Under the pieces are notes generated by a model that made no database searches, was not told the DNA's origin, and saw only the letters and a list, made by a program, of their open reading frames with translations. Both the position numbers and the translations under genes were made by a program. A stretch of DNA of 64,000 nt from Lactuca virosa (taxonomy: Eukaryota; Streptophyta; Magnoliopsida; Asterales; Asteraceae): the NCBI GenBank assembly GCA_928212115.1, contig CAKMRJ010000001.1:368240769-368304768 (forward strand), written 5' to 3'. Of the stretch, positions 1 to 11,583 are shown piece by piece. The stretch's first letter is position 1; the number at the start of each line of letters is the position of its first letter.

Positions 1-16
1 CAAATTCCACTTTGGG

Positions 17-1264
17 ATGAAGGCAATAAAGTTACTTGGATATATGGTCACTAGGAGAGGGCTAGAAACCATCCCTGAACAGATCAAAACCATAACTGAT
101 GTAAGATCCCCAACTACGATCAAAGATATCCAAGGGCTAACTGGAACAATAGTGGCTCTAAACATGTTTGTTTCAAGATCCTTAGAGAGGTGTAAACCTT
201 TCTACGACATCCTAAATAAAAACAAGAAGTTCTAGTGGAACGAGGAACATGAAAAGTCCTCCAAGAACACAAAAAGTATTTAAGTTTTGCACCCCTACTA
301 GTAAAACCATTAGACATAGAGCCACTCCTCATATACCTTTCAGTATCCTCGAACGCCGTGAGTGCAGTACTGGCCAGGGATCTTGACGGGGACCAACATC
401 CCATCTACTATGTAAGTAAAAGTCTACTGGATGCTAAAACCATGTATTCTCATCTCGAAAAACTAATACTAGCACTAGTAACGAATTCTACTAAGTTAAG
501 ACACTATTTTAAAACTCATACCAAACATGTAAAAATTAATTACCCAATTAAGAATGTTATGAGAAAGCCAAATATATCAGGAAGAATGGCCAAGTGGTCG
601 GTAAATCTCAGCACATTCGATATAAAGTATGAGCCAAGATCCGCAACAAAGTCACAAGCACTAGCATACTTTGTGGCTGTCTTTAGTGATGATCTACAAG
701 CTGAAGTGGAAATAGAGACAAGACAACTCCTGGAAGAAGAAAACATGGGAATATGGGCACTCTTCACGGACGGAGCATCCAACCAAAGAGGAACCGGCCT
801 TGGGATCATACTAAAATAACCACATGGGGACATACTACCCCATGCTGTTAACTGTGAGTTCAATGCAACCAACAACGAAGAGGAATACGAAGTACTGATT
901 ATGGGATTGCAACTAGCCAAAGATCTTCAAATCAAGGATCTTCAGGTATTCGTAGATCCATTATTGATTACTAACCACTTTAATGGATCCTATGCAGTTA
1001 AAGGCGAAAGGCTAGCTTCATATCTTTAAATTCTTAAAAAATTAGCCTCCGAAGTCGTAGCCTTTAGCCTAAACCAAGTTCCTAGGGAAGATAATGCAGA
1101 AGCAGATGCATAATCCATGTAATGATCCCTTAGGATCCCACCACAAACGTGGATTCTAATAATCCATTTAATGATCCCAACGATTGATGATCCTGACAAA
1201 ATATCAGAAGATCCCAACAACCATGATCAGACAACCAAAATCGCAACAATACACGATCCTGATC
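17..1264 (+). pseudogene. Tat-lineage Ty3/gypsy pol, part 1 (RT end, RNase H, second RNase H)
   Basis: Translation gives the end of a gypsy reverse transcriptase (KLLGYMVTRRGLE, DIQGLTG, then a stop at about 233). A degraded RNase H follows (YYVSKSLLDAKTMYSHLEKL), then a linker and a second, archaeal-type RNase H (ALFTDGASNQRGTGLGI at about 757-815, then EYEVLIMGLQLAK). Carrying two RNase H domains is a mark of the Tat (Ogre/Retand) lineage. Stops at about 233, 817 and 1027 and frame changes show it is dead. RT catalytic residues lie outside the window to the left. The reading continues after the solo LTR at 1265-3255, so that LTR interrupted the gene. The segment just before the insertion is rich in GATCC. 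Confidence 0.85.
1260..1264. repeat. Target-site duplication TGATC (left) of solo LTR1
   Basis: TGATC at 1260-1264 is repeated exactly at 3256-3260, immediately outside TGTAAC...GTTACA. This is the 5-bp duplication expected of a Ty3/gypsy insertion. Confidence 0.9.
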
Positions 1265-3255
1265 TGTAACGCCCGGTTCCTGGTATGTATTTTAAATTAA
1301 AACTTTCATTTTTGAAAAGGGACTCGATGAGTCGGAGGCCCCGGACTCGTCGAGTAGGAACGAAGGATTGGACGTGGAATTGAAGCCTACTCGACAAGTC
1401 GAGAGGCCACAACTCGACGAGTAGGACTGCCAGAGTGAAACCCTAATTTTCAGGGTTTTGCACCCTATTTAAACGCCTTATTTGGCCTCAACTACAGCCT
1501 CCATCACCTCCACGCCTTATTCACGAAACCCTAATCCATTTTCAGTGTTCTTGAGCCTTTGTTGTGTGTTCTTGGTGATTTGAAGCTTGAGAAGGAAGAT
1601 GAAAGCTTGGGGATTCAAGAGGAGGCAAGTAGATCCATAATTTGTGCTGCATTTCCAGCTCATTTGAGGTATAAAGTCTATAACTTGTCTATTCATCTAT
1701 TAGATCCCTTCATCGAGTAGTTTAGGGCTTTAAGGAACCATTTTTGGAACCATTCATGGATGCAAGCATGTTTGGGGTCAAGACTTTAGATCCAGAGTCT
1801 TTGAGGGACTCCATGGCACAAAGGTGCCAACTTTATGGCCATGGGAGTCCCATGCATCTTAAGAACCACTTTTTAGGGCTATTTGAGCTAAATAGCCCAT
1901 GCATGAACGTAAAGTTTGTAACTTTACGTGTTATATCGACCCTAGGAGGCCAGATCTTTGTTTTGGATGCATTAAGCCCGACTAAAATCGGTTGTATGGA
2001 ATTAGACTTTGGGGGACTCGATGAGTCGTTCTTAGGACTCGTCGAGTTGGGTTGTGGTTCCCCAACCTTTTCTGTTACTGAATAAACTTGTTGAGTCTAG
2101 AAGATGACTCAGCGAGTTGGACGTGTTTATGGACTTGAAGATCAAAGAACTCGACGAGTTCAAGGATGAACTCGGCGAGTTGATGAGCAAAATGTCCCAA
2201 CATACATGAAGAGGAACTCGACGAGTTCAAGGATGAACTCGATGAGTTGTGAGTGAAATACCCCGACTCTGTATGAAGGAGAACTCGACGAGTCCAAGGA
2301 AGGACTCAACGAGTTCAAACGGAAAGTCTCGATTCTGTCATGAGGAGAAACTCGATGAGTTAAAGGGTAACTCGATGGGTTAGATCGCGAGTTCGAAATT
2401 CTATGAATCACAGAACTCGACGAGTTGACGGACCAACTCGGTGAGTTGAGTCAACCAAAATGTTGACTTGGACCAGAAGGTTGACTTTGACCAGAGTGTT
2501 GACCTTTGACTTGACCATTGACCAGAGTTGACCCTTAAAGTTCGAAAGAGTAATTAAAGAGAGGTTATGTGTAAGAGTTTGAGGAGAGTTGATCCCTGCA
2601 CTGAGGACAGTTCGGCTACTTCACGACATTGAGGTGAGTTACCTTCCAGTAGAAGTGGGTCTAAGGCAACAATGTCGGCCCATTAGTAGGAGTTGTTTGT
2701 TAGATGATTGTCTTCGTGATAATTATCTGGTATGCCACTATCTGTATGATTTATGTGCTAGTATGATATGTTATTATGTGGTAGTGGTAGGGGTGAAATA
2801 GTCCCCAATTACCGGTTGAAAGATACCGAAGGGGAGGCCAGCACCCAAATATGCTAGACAGTTACTGGTTGAAAGATACCGAAGGCAGTTACCGGTTGAA
2901 AGATACCGAGGGGGAGGCCAGCACCCAGATATGCTTGGCATCATGTTATTGTATGGTATGTGGTATGATGGGGGAACTCACTAAGCTTTGTGCTTACGGT
3001 TTTCAGTTTTTGTTTTAGGATCTTCTTCTTCGAAAGAAAATGAGCTGGCATGGTAGCAGCGCATCACACACACTCACATTTTCCGTACCAAAGATCTATG
3101 GGATTTATACTCTGATGTGATTTTGTTATGATATGTTTTGACTATGAATACATTGGTTTGATATATCTGTTATTACTATGTGCTTTTCAGACAAATGGTT
3201 TATATTTGTTTAATTTAAAAACGAAATTTTTGGTCTTGAATTTTGGGATGTTACA
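1265..3255 (+). mobile_element. Solo LTR1 of a Tekay-like gypsy element (1,991 bp)
   Basis: It begins TGTAACGCCCGG and ends GGGATGTTACA, with a perfect TSD and no internal region, so it is a solo LTR. A TATA-like CTATTTAAA lies at about 1465. Arrays of the near-palindrome ACTCG-N-CGAGT lie at 1320-1430 (just upstream of the TATA) and at 2012-2450. AG|GTGAGT at 2632-2639 and TTTTCAG ending at 3006 (or TTTTAG at 3018) resemble splice donor and acceptor. Between them, 2812-2936 is a short tandem repeat built on GTTGAAAGATACCG. It is clearly related to the LTRs of element A (10131-11566 and 16786-17371). It carries no protein. Confidence 0.9.
2634..3006 (+). other. Putative LTR leader intron in LTR1
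   Basis: The donor GAG|GTGAGTT at 2634 matches the plant consensus. The acceptor region is AACTCACTAAG, TTTGTGCTTAC, GGTTTTCAG. The same donor and acceptor boxes recur in D, B, G and J at comparable LTR positions while the sequence between them does not. Splicing is inferred, not shown. An alternative acceptor is at 3018. Confidence 0.5.
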
Positions 3256-4425
3256 TGATCCCCAACCCGCTCATTAAGATCCTGGTAAAAAAAATAATCA
3301 GGATCCTCCAAGATCCTGGATCAAACCCATCATAGAATACCTTCGAGATGGCACAATCCGAAAAGAAGAAAGAAGCGACAAAGCATTCAAGATGAGGGTT
3401 TCACGCTTTGTGATGATCCAAGGGAAATTATACAAAAAGTCCATGACAGGTCCATACCAAAGATGTTTGGAAGATCACGAAGCTGCAGAAGTTCTGAAAG
3501 ACATCCATGGAGGAGATTGTGGCAACCATACTGGGGGCAGATCCTTATGCTCAAAGATACTAAGGACATGGTACTACTGGACAACAATGAAAAAGGATGC
3601 CTTCTTGCATGGACAAAAGTGTTATGCTTGTCAAAGATAAAGTAACATCCTTCACCAACCGGAAAAACCTCTATACTCTATCATCTCCTCCTGGCCATTC
3701 ATGAAATAGGGAATGGCTATAGTTAGCAAATTACAGAAGGCTCCTGGTGGAAAGGTCTTCATGCTAGTAACGATGATCTATTTCTTAAAGTGGATAGAGG
3801 TTGAAGCCTTTGTTCAGGTAAGAGACAAGGAGGTGGTCTCATTTATTAAACGTAATATCTTGACCAAGTTCGGGATCCCAACCAAAATCATATGTGATAA
3901 CGGGTCCCAATTCATAAGCAAAAGGACTAGAGACTTTTGCACTAGTTAGGGAATTAAAATGATAACATCCACTCCGGTCCATCCTCAAGCTAATGGTCAA
4001 CCAAAATCTAGCAACAAGATCATAGTCAACAATCTGAAGAAAAAGCTAGATGAAAAGAAATGCATATGGGCTGAGGAACTTCCTTGTGTTCTATGGGCGG
4101 ATATGACTACATCAAAAACAGCCACGGGTCAAACTCCGTATTCTTTGGTGTTTGGAATAGAATTTGTGATCCCAACTAAACTGATGATTCCTACAGCAAG
4201 ATACCAACTCTAAAATCAGGAGAACAACGATGAGATCTTAGCCCATGATCTCAACACTGTTGATGAACTCAGGGATCTTGCCAGGATTCACATTGCAGGT
4301 CATCAACAAAGGATCACCAAAACATACAACAAAAACATAAAAGTCAGAAGATTCTAGGTAGGTGACTTGGTTCTTAGGAAAGCATTCCAAAATACCAAGG
4401 GTCCTAGTTCCGGCAAGTTGGCACC
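3256..4425 (+). pseudogene. Tat-lineage pol, part 2 (integrase)
   Basis: This continues part 1: a spacer with many GATCC motifs, then the integrase zinc-finger region (HGGDCGNHTGG, CYACQR) and catalytic core. Two of three catalytic acidic residues are gone. The usual MTDYFSKW is read as MIYFLKW, and the usual GQVESSN is read as GQPKSSN; only the central CDNGSQF aspartate survives. Stops lie at about 3639, 3707, 3948 and 4212. The C-terminal part is interrupted at 4425 by the second solo LTR and resumes at 6877. Compare the minus-strand relative at 49326-50853, which keeps D, D and E. Confidence 0.88.
4421..4425. repeat. Target-site duplication GCACC (left) of solo LTR2
   Basis: GCACC at 4421-4425 is repeated at 6877-6881 directly outside the LTR termini TGTCACA...TGTCACA. 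Confidence 0.9.
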
Positions 4426-6876
4426 TGTCACACCCCCAAACCGGAACGGCGGAAACGTTCGGGGGTGGATGACGTCATATGTAGTATCATAACAATTGCA
4501 TCATAGTAATCACAGTAAACACAACCATTACATTGAATACATATATGAAAAGTATTTACATCAGTTTGATTTTTGTTTTTATACATCAAAAGTATAAAAA
4601 AAAGACGTGACTCTATACGCTCCGTCTTCTGAAAACTCCAGGAGGTACCTGTCTACTGATTTCCTGAGAATACAAGCAGTTTTGAAAGAGTGTCAGCATA
4701 AAGCTGGTGAGTTCATAAGCGATGTTTTTGTATTGGAAACCTGTTGATGACTCTGTAAAAATGTTCGTATGTTTCCAAGAAAATCCAATATTTTCTTTAG
4801 TAAAAGTGGGATAGTATCAGTTCCATCTATAACCACTTAGTTTATGCTAGCCACGTATAAACCAATATCGAACAGACAATTGATTATGTGGATCTGCCCT
4901 AAGCCCACAACCAAACAAGGAACAGGAAATGAGGCGGAAACCACACATTCCACAGTCTATCGAATATTCTCCATACGTAGCCCTGATCCCTAAGCTAAGG
5001 AGTTATAGAATTAACTATGAATGTTTGTTACTGTATCCTGTTGTAATATAGGAAAACGTTAGTTTGCATGTCTGGTTACTATCAATCGTAGTATGTGTGT
5101 ATTCTTGTACAAAAACCTTTGTATAGTATGTTCTGTTTGAAAACCCTGGCTACCACCAGTATGTATAGTATGTTCTGTTTTGAAAACCCTGGATACCACC
5201 AGTATGTATAGTATGTTCTGTTTTGAAAACCCTAGATACCACCAGTATGTATAGTAGTTTCATTACTTAAAATAAAACTAACGAAGAATGAAATCCCGTA
5301 AATAAATGGTTAGTTTATACTATTGTGAGTCATATAACTATGCTTAATATGACCTAGTGACCTTTACGACGTTCTTCAAGTGTCGGTTAAATGACATTTG
5401 TCACCCCAGGCATGCCTGCCTAACTGTAGCTAGCAGTTCAGGTGTGGGATTGTCAGTCCCGAATAGATCTATTCACAAATCTCACGCTCTCCCTCCTGAG
5501 ACTCTGGTTATACTATGATAGGATTTAACCTGTACCCCGAAGGGTACAATTGAAGTGTTGTCTCACAATCCTGTATTAACTAGTTTACGTGTGGTTCTGT
5601 ATTGTTCTCTTGCATTTGAATCCGTTGTATACTGTATAAGGTAATAATTATACTTAAATAATTATTAAATGTTGTACTCTTGTAGTAATGTATATCATAA
5701 ACTAAATATGTCATAGCTTATATGTTTATCCATGTATGAAATCTGAATCGGTAAAAGCTATGTATTGAATTCCCCAAACTATACCCATTATAGTTTGCTT
5801 GAAATGTTTTGTACTTGGTTTGTAAATTGTTCTGAAAACTATGCAATTATGTTTTCAAGTTGAAAGCGTCCCTTATGCTCAGCATAGCACAAAGGGGATA
5901 AAAATGTCTAAATATTTTATAAAACGTGGAAAATCGTTTAACTGTATCAATTGCATAAGTTTTAAACTCGTTGAAATCCTTTTGTTTTGGTTCACAAAAT
6001 CATTTTGTGTTTGGCTTGTATTCCCCACTGAAAACATTAAAAATCATAAAAGCGTAGGGGTATGAACTCACTGTTAGTTGTGTACAAGCGTAGAATCAAG
6101 AGACTGAAATGAAGACCCTCGAGTTGTTGTGTGTGGCACTTAACGGAATCCTAATAACAATTAAATACACATATGTATCTAAATTACTGATTTCGTTAGA
6201 TAAAGTGTTAGAAAAACACTTGCTTTCGGTTAAGGAATGTTACCGGGACTTGATTGAATCGAAGAAAGTGGGTTTTCAGTCTAATGCACCACTTATGAAG
6301 TGTGTACGGCCGTGAATGGGGTTTACGGTCGTGAAGGGAGTTTACAGTCGTGAACTGGTGTACGGCCGTGAACTGTTTACGGCCTTTGAAGGTTTGAAGT
6401 GTGTACGGCCGTGAACTGGTGTGCGGTCAATGAAGATTTGCAGACTTGAAGGGTGTACGGCCGTACACTCAAGAACAAGGGTGCTGGATTCGATGAAAAA
6501 CGTGTTCTAGATGCTCCAAATCAACTCCCAATGACGATTCTTGATGATTTTCGGAAGGATAAGGGTGTTTTAGGGGTGTACGGTCAAGAGTTTAGAGAGA
6601 GAAGGAGAGAGTGTTCGGCCAGAAAAGTGTAACTGAGGGGTAGGGTCTCGTATTTACACGTGTTTACGGCCGTAAACTCAGTCAGGCCGAAAACCGTTTG
6701 ATTTTTCAAGAAGATTCAGGTTTTTCGTGCGATTTTTGGTTCCGACTCGTAGATAAATTTAATTATATAAAACTAGATAATTTTCTAAACCAAGAGTTTG
6801 ACGGGAACTTAATAAAATTCAAATTTTATTAACGGAAATCGGTTAATGGAAACAGAAAAAGATTCGGGTTGTCACA
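4426..6876 (-). mobile_element. Solo LTR2, minus strand, K/E-type LTR (2,451 bp)
   Basis: Read on the minus strand it starts TGTGACAACCCG and ends GGTTTGGGGGTGTGACA, the same 3' end as LTRs E and K. Perfect TSDs and lack of internal sequence make it a solo LTR. Features include repeats of TACGGCCGTGAAC at 6303-6480 with a further TACGGCCGTA at 6659-6680. There are three tandem copies of a 42-43 bp unit at about 5117-5251 (TAGTATGTTCTG...CCACCAGTATG). A block at about 5440-5515 is homologous to 28790-28900 (E) and 62165-62290 (K). Donor-like GTGAGTT lies at 6071 (minus) and acceptor-like TATTCTCAG ends at 4664. Confidence 0.88.
5117..5251. repeat. Three tandem copies of a 42-43 bp unit
   Basis: TAGTATGTTCTG starts at 5124, 5166 and 5209, each followed by GAAAACCCT and ACCACCAGTATG. 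It lies inside solo LTR2, between its putative splice sites. Confidence 0.85.
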
Positions 6877-7011
6877 GCACCCAAATTGGAAGGGCCATAT
6901 CTTATTGATTCAAAAGTAGGAAAAGGGAGCATATTGGTTGGCAACCCTCGAAGGGGACATCTTACAAAGATCCTGGAATGTCATACCTTTGAAAGCATAT
7001 TTCATGTAACT
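6877..7011 (+). pseudogene. Tat-lineage pol, part 3 (integrase C-terminal tail)
   Basis: After the solo LTR the frame resumes with PKLEGPYLIDSKVGKGS, then LTKILECHTFESIFHVT and a stop near 7010. This is the end of a Tat-type integrase, matching GPYLVDSEVGKGSY at 49326-49420 and the continuation at about 46320-46432 in the second Tat copy. It confirms that 4426-6876 is a clean insertion. Confidence 0.8.
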
Positions 7012-8146
7012 TAAGATCTTTCATTTTCCAACAAAATCTAAGGTACACATTCTTTACCATTTACTTTTTTTTAATTCTTTTATTTATTTCTGAAGAACAT
7101 TACCGACTTAAGCATCGGAGGGGCGTTAGCCAGGCTAACGCCCACCCCAAGCTAATGTTTGCAATTCGCAGAAATTCAAGGATCCTGGTCACTATGAATA
7201 GAGACTGGTCATCTCTCCTCCGACTAAGGGTACTTAATCCCCTCTAAGGTTTAAAGAGTTAATAACTTGTTTCTTACGAGTTTCGGTTTCTACACCTCGC
7301 TTGGACACACGATATCTTACTATGAGATGTGAGTAAGGGGATCATTTCATGCTTAGTGACTTGACAACCCTCTTATTTATGAGCATATGTTAAGATCCTA
7401 ATGCTTAATCAAAGGTTTATAACATTGAATGTTATCTCAAGTTGGGATCTTCCCCATTTATTTTCTAAGTTGGGATCTTCCCCAATTATTTTCTAAAGTT
7501 GGGATCTTCCCCAGTTATTTTCTAAGTTGGGATCGTCCCCAGTTATTTTCTAAGTTGGGATTTTCCACAATATTTACTAAAATTGGGTTTTTCCCCAGTG
7601 AAAGCTAAGTAAGGACATTCTTCAACAAATTCCTAAGTTGGATCATCCAAAGAAGGATCCTACCTATACAAGAGCGCATGAAACTAAAAGACTTACAACA
7701 CGAAACTTCTCTAGAAGATGGAAGTATAAAGGAAAATTCTAAAGGCCAAGACTACACCTAAGGATCATCAGGTTTTATCTATCTTTATTATTTTCCTTAC
7801 AAGAATATTCTCCTATGCTATAATTAAAGGCTTATCATTTCTAAGGATCCTAATTGTTTTAAGATATTGATTAGTTATCTCAGATTATCAGGATCCCAAA
7901 AAGTTCTTGTAAATCCTGAACCTTTTAGGATCCTAATCGTATGAGGATCCTTATGAAAACCTAACCTATTTTGATGCTACAATCACATCAACCATGCACA
8001 ATAATATGTAAACAACCATAACATTAAAGTAAAAAGGGGTTGCCCATCAACCCCACAAAAAATAAAAATAAAAAGAAAATTTTATCTTATACAAAAAATA
8101 TTAAAATGTTTTTAAACTGATCAACCTAATCCTAGGCTTGATCATC
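7012..8146 (+). other. 3' region of the Tat element with a minisatellite; no gene seen
   Basis: AT-rich, non-coding and again dense in GGATCC (about 7640-7960). It contains the minisatellite listed separately. Tandem repeats between pol and the 3' LTR are common in Tat/Ogre elements, so I take this as 3' UTR and perhaps LTR. No LTR terminus could be fixed. It stops abruptly at the truncated protease of element C. Confidence 0.5.
7441..7610. repeat. 28-29 bp minisatellite, about six units
   Basis: TTGGGATCTTCCCCAGTTAT units start at 7443, 7471, 7500, 7528 and 7556. A decayed unit follows (TTGGGTTTTTCCCC). The first units are nearly identical and the later ones diverge. Confidence 0.9.
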
Positions 8147-9758
8147 CATGTTGTAGATACTGTCTCGCCCTGGCGACAGTACAGAAAGTCGATCTAGCCT
8201 TAGTACCCTCGTCGTAGATGGTAAACACTCCCTTACTAGGGTCTCGAACCGTCACCAACTACCGCTCACAGTCAATCAGATCCCTAAACCCGTTCAACCA
8301 CTCCATACCCAAAATAACACATACATCTCCGATCGCAATAGGAAAAAGGTATACCGGATACCCAACGCCAAAAATCTCCAGTGCACAGTCACGATAAATG
8401 CCAGCAGTGAAGACCGCACGCTCATCGGCTATAGAAATCCTCAATGGTCGACTCAAGGCCTAACGCTCAGTGCTAAAATCACGAAAAAGGATGATGACAC
8501 AAAAGACCAACTCACACCCGAGTCAAACAACACTAGAGTAGGTACATAATTCATAAGAAAAGTACTAGCCACGACGTCCGATGCTGCTCTAGCCTCCTAT
8601 GCTGTCAGCTGAATGCTCTCTCTTGATCCCTTGGAAGCTCGACCTTCCCCCTACCGGCTATCAGTAATATGTAAGGTCATAGGTGCAGAAGCCTGAACCG
8701 CCTTCGGTGCAAGTTGAGGACACTCGAACCTCATATGACCCGTCTGGTTGCAATTGAAGCAAACCCGAAATCCCCTGGGGCAATCCTTTGCCATATGACC
8801 CTCTTTTCCACACATGTAGCGAATATTCCCTGACCGATAGGGTCCCTCATGACCCTTGCTGCACCCTCTACAAGTGCGGCCCTTCAGGCCTCCATCTCTC
8901 GAATCAGCAAGCTTGAATCGATTAGTCGCTAACTGCGACTGCACTGGTCTCTTATCTCTCCCCTCAGTCTCCCTCTCCTCTCTCACCTAGTTCCCCAACT
9001 CAATATCCCTCCTCCTGGCATTGGTCTACAGCTCAGCCAATGTCCGATACGAGGTGTTCGCCACAAACTCACTGATATCCTTCCTCAGGATACTCAGATA
9101 CCGGATCACCCATGCCTGCTCCGATGACACGTGCTCAAGGCTTAACAGGTCCCTCTTATGAAACATCCTGGTGATCTCAGTCACCGTCTCTGACTTCTGC
9201 TTGAGTGTCAGAAACTCCTGGTCCAACCGCTCTCTCTCAACCAAAGCACAAAATCATCCTTGAACATCTTAGTAAATCTCTCACAAGTCATTGCGGAATT
9301 CTCCGCAGGAGAATAATCAACCGTTACAAACTTCAACCAATCCTTCGCTCCCAAGCAAAGTAGGTTCAGCGTAAATCAAACCTTTTGATTCTCCGAATAG
9401 GAGCAAGTGTAGAAACAACCGCCAACATCAGAAATCCATCTTATCGCAACAATCGGATCCTTGGTCCCGTCAAACTCTGGTGGCTTCATGTTGTTGAACT
9501 CCCGGTACCACATCGAATCACCCCCTGTGGTTTCCCAGTAGCAACGACTGCGGTGGCTGCTGTAGTAGCAGCCTCAATGATGGCAACATAGCGCTCGCCG
9601 AAAGTATCGATCGGCATGGTCTTAATAGACCCGGACATCTTTGGTATGGCCTCTCTGATCTCCGCGGCCACCTCGGCTGCAACAATCTTACGAATCTCAT
9701 CATCACTGGCAATCGACCTCTCGGGGTCGCTGGAGCCTAAACCTAGGGTAACCACTAT
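8147..9758 (-). pseudogene. Chromovirus C: gag and start of protease, intronless junction
   Basis: The minus strand encodes a Tekay-like Gag. The start codon is mutated to ATA at 9758-9756 (IVVTLGLGSSDPERS), followed by FGERYVAIIEAA, then capsid-like sequence (9244-9026, EITRMFHKRDLLSLEH). Zinc knuckles are at about 8700-8830 (CGKEGHMAKDC, CFNCNQTGHMRFEC). The frame runs on without interruption through ASDVVASTFLMNYVP into the protease motif LVLFDSG (about 8535) and GMEWLNGF. It ends after ARARQYLQHG at about 8147, where unrelated Tat sequence begins. Frameshifts and stops are present. Unlike A and B there is no AT-rich insert at the Gag/protease junction (between 8565 and 8566). RT, RNase H and integrase are missing. 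Confidence 0.85.
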
Positions 9759-10130
9759 ACTGAAACACACAAGAAAACGACCAGAACCAGGTCATAGAGC
9801 TTAGAAAAACACTTACACACTCCTACAAGTTCCTTAGTACCCTAATATTCCTTATTGAGTCGCGTACAGATCCAGTGCTTTCAGTAGTACGGGCCCAATA
9901 CTACCTTCCACACCAATCCGTATTTGCCTCAAGTCGTCCTCTCAAGACCCTAAGTCACAAGAACTCTATTCCTCAATGGTATCTATACACTCACCCTGCA
10001 GGTTCCTAAGAACCACTACTAAGCATCTAGGCACTCATCCTAGACTACTACCCAAACATCACTCCGCCTAGCAAAGATCTCTGCTATCCTCGCCAATTGC
10101 TTTGCGCATTATAATCGTACACAATACCTA
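9759..10130 (-). other. Chromovirus C 5' leader remnant
   Basis: Non-coding leader upstream of gag, homologous to the leaders of A (15828-16765) and B. It includes the hairpin at 9884-9904. The PBS and LTR of C are absent. At about 10130 the sequence switches to the truncated 3' LTR of A. Confidence 0.65.
9884..9904. promoter_or_regulatory. Dimer-initiation-like hairpin in the C leader
   Basis: GTAGTA and TACTAC arms (6 bp) enclose a loop with the palindrome GGGCCC. It sits 126 nt upstream of the gag start position, the same place as in A, B and J. Its role is inferred from resemblance to retroviral kissing-loop sites. Confidence 0.45.
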
Positions 10131-11566
10131 AAAACAAAACTGAAACTGTAAGCACAAAGCTTAGACCCACTTCTACTGGAAGGTAACTCACCTCGATGTC
10201 GTGCAGTAACTGACGGTACTCGATGTTGGAATCGACTCCACTCAAACTCCTACACATAACAACCTTCCTTAATTACCATTTCAAACTCATAACCCTTACA
10301 AGGGTCAACTCATGTTAAAGTCCAAGTCAAGGTCAATGCCCAGGCCAAAGTCAACTTTTGGTCAAAGTCAACATCTGGTTGACTCAACTCGCCGAGTTGG
10401 TCCACCAACTCGTCAAGTTCCATAATCCACAAAAATACTGGAAGTTTGATCCTACTCGTTGAGTCTTTCAAGAACTCATCGAGTTCTCCTTCATACAGAA
10501 TCGAGACCTTTTTTCTTTTGACTCGCCGAGCTCGACCATGAACTCGTCGAGTCCTTCTTCATACAAGTTGAAGTGTTTAGTCCTTGACTCTCCGAGTTCT
10601 TCCTTGAATTCGTCGAGTTCTTCTTCATATAGGTTGGGACATTGCCTTAAACTCGCCGATTTTATCCATGAACTCATCGAGTTCTTTGATCTTCAAGTCC
10701 ATATTCACGTCCATCTTCTTGAGTCCTCTTCTAGACTCAACCAGATCGATCAAAAACAGAAAAGGTTGGGGAACCAAGAACCAACTCGCCGATTCCTAAG
10801 AGTGACTCGTTGAGTCCCCCAAAGTCCAAATCTACCAAGTCGATTCCAGTCGGGCTTAATGCATCCAGAACATAGATCTGACCTCCTAGAACCGATATAG
10901 CACGTAAAGTTACAAAATTTACGTGCATGCATGGGTTAACTAGCTCATAAGGACCCAAAATGAAGTCTACATGGTGCATGAGACTCCCATTGCCATAAAG
11001 TTGGCACCTTTATGCCATAGGGACCCTTAAAGTTTCAATATATGGAGTACAACCCCATAGATACTCAAAATCCCGAATATGGCTTCACTAAGACTTGGAA
11101 AAGGTAGAAAATACCCCTAAATGGAGATCTAAGAAATGAACGGTCAAGGTATCAGCTTTATACCTCCAATGAGCTGGAAATGTGCCAAAACTTCTGGATC
11201 TACTTGCTTTCTCTTGGTCTCCCAAGCCTCCTCCTTCTTCTCCAGCTTCAAAGACACACAAATGGCACAAAAAGGCTCAAGAACACTCAATATTCGATTA
11301 GGGTTTCGTGAAGAGGGTCTGAGGGTGATGGAGGCTGGAGTGGAGACCCTATAAGTTGTTTAAATAGGGTGAAAACCCTCGAAATTAGGGTTTCATCCAG
11401 ACAGGTCTACTCGTCGAGTCGAGGCTTCCGACTCGGCGAGTAGACTTTTTCCACCCGTGTCCAACATTCGCATCTACTCGACGAGTTTGGCCTCCAACTC
11501 GTCGAGTCCCTGTATAAAAGTGCAAAAACTTATAATAAAAATACGTACCGGGAACCGGGTGTTACA
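10131..11566 (-). mobile_element. Element A 3' LTR, truncated
   Basis: Starts on the minus strand at 11566 with TGTAACACCCGGTTCCCGG, directly after a polypurine tract, and matches solo LTR1. TATA-like CTATTTAAAC is at about 11357-11368. ACTCG-N-CGAGT clusters lie at 11408-11512 and 10385-10810. The donor-like GTGAGT is at 10191. Compared with LTR1, the stretch between two CTAAG copies (2661 and 2981 in LTR1) is missing, so the donor now lies only about 60 bp from the acceptor box. The LTR end is lost; the sequence passes into the C leader at about 10130. Confidence 0.85.
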
Positions 11567-11580
11567 AATCTCCCCCAGTT
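11567..11580 (-). other. Polypurine tract of element A
   Basis: AACTGGGGGAGATT on the minus strand lies immediately before the LTR start and just after the pol stop codon, the expected plus-strand primer position. Confidence 0.85.
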
Positions 11581-11583
11581 GTT

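Noticed and set aside
1..4425. Endogenous pararetrovirus as the source of the RT/RNase H sequence
   Set aside because: Two RNase H domains plus integrase, and the LTR context of its minus-strand relative, indicate a Tat gypsy element; no movement or coat protein was seen.
7441..7610. CRISPR-like array of short repeats
   Set aside because: No unique spacers; units abut as a minisatellite in a plant retroelement.
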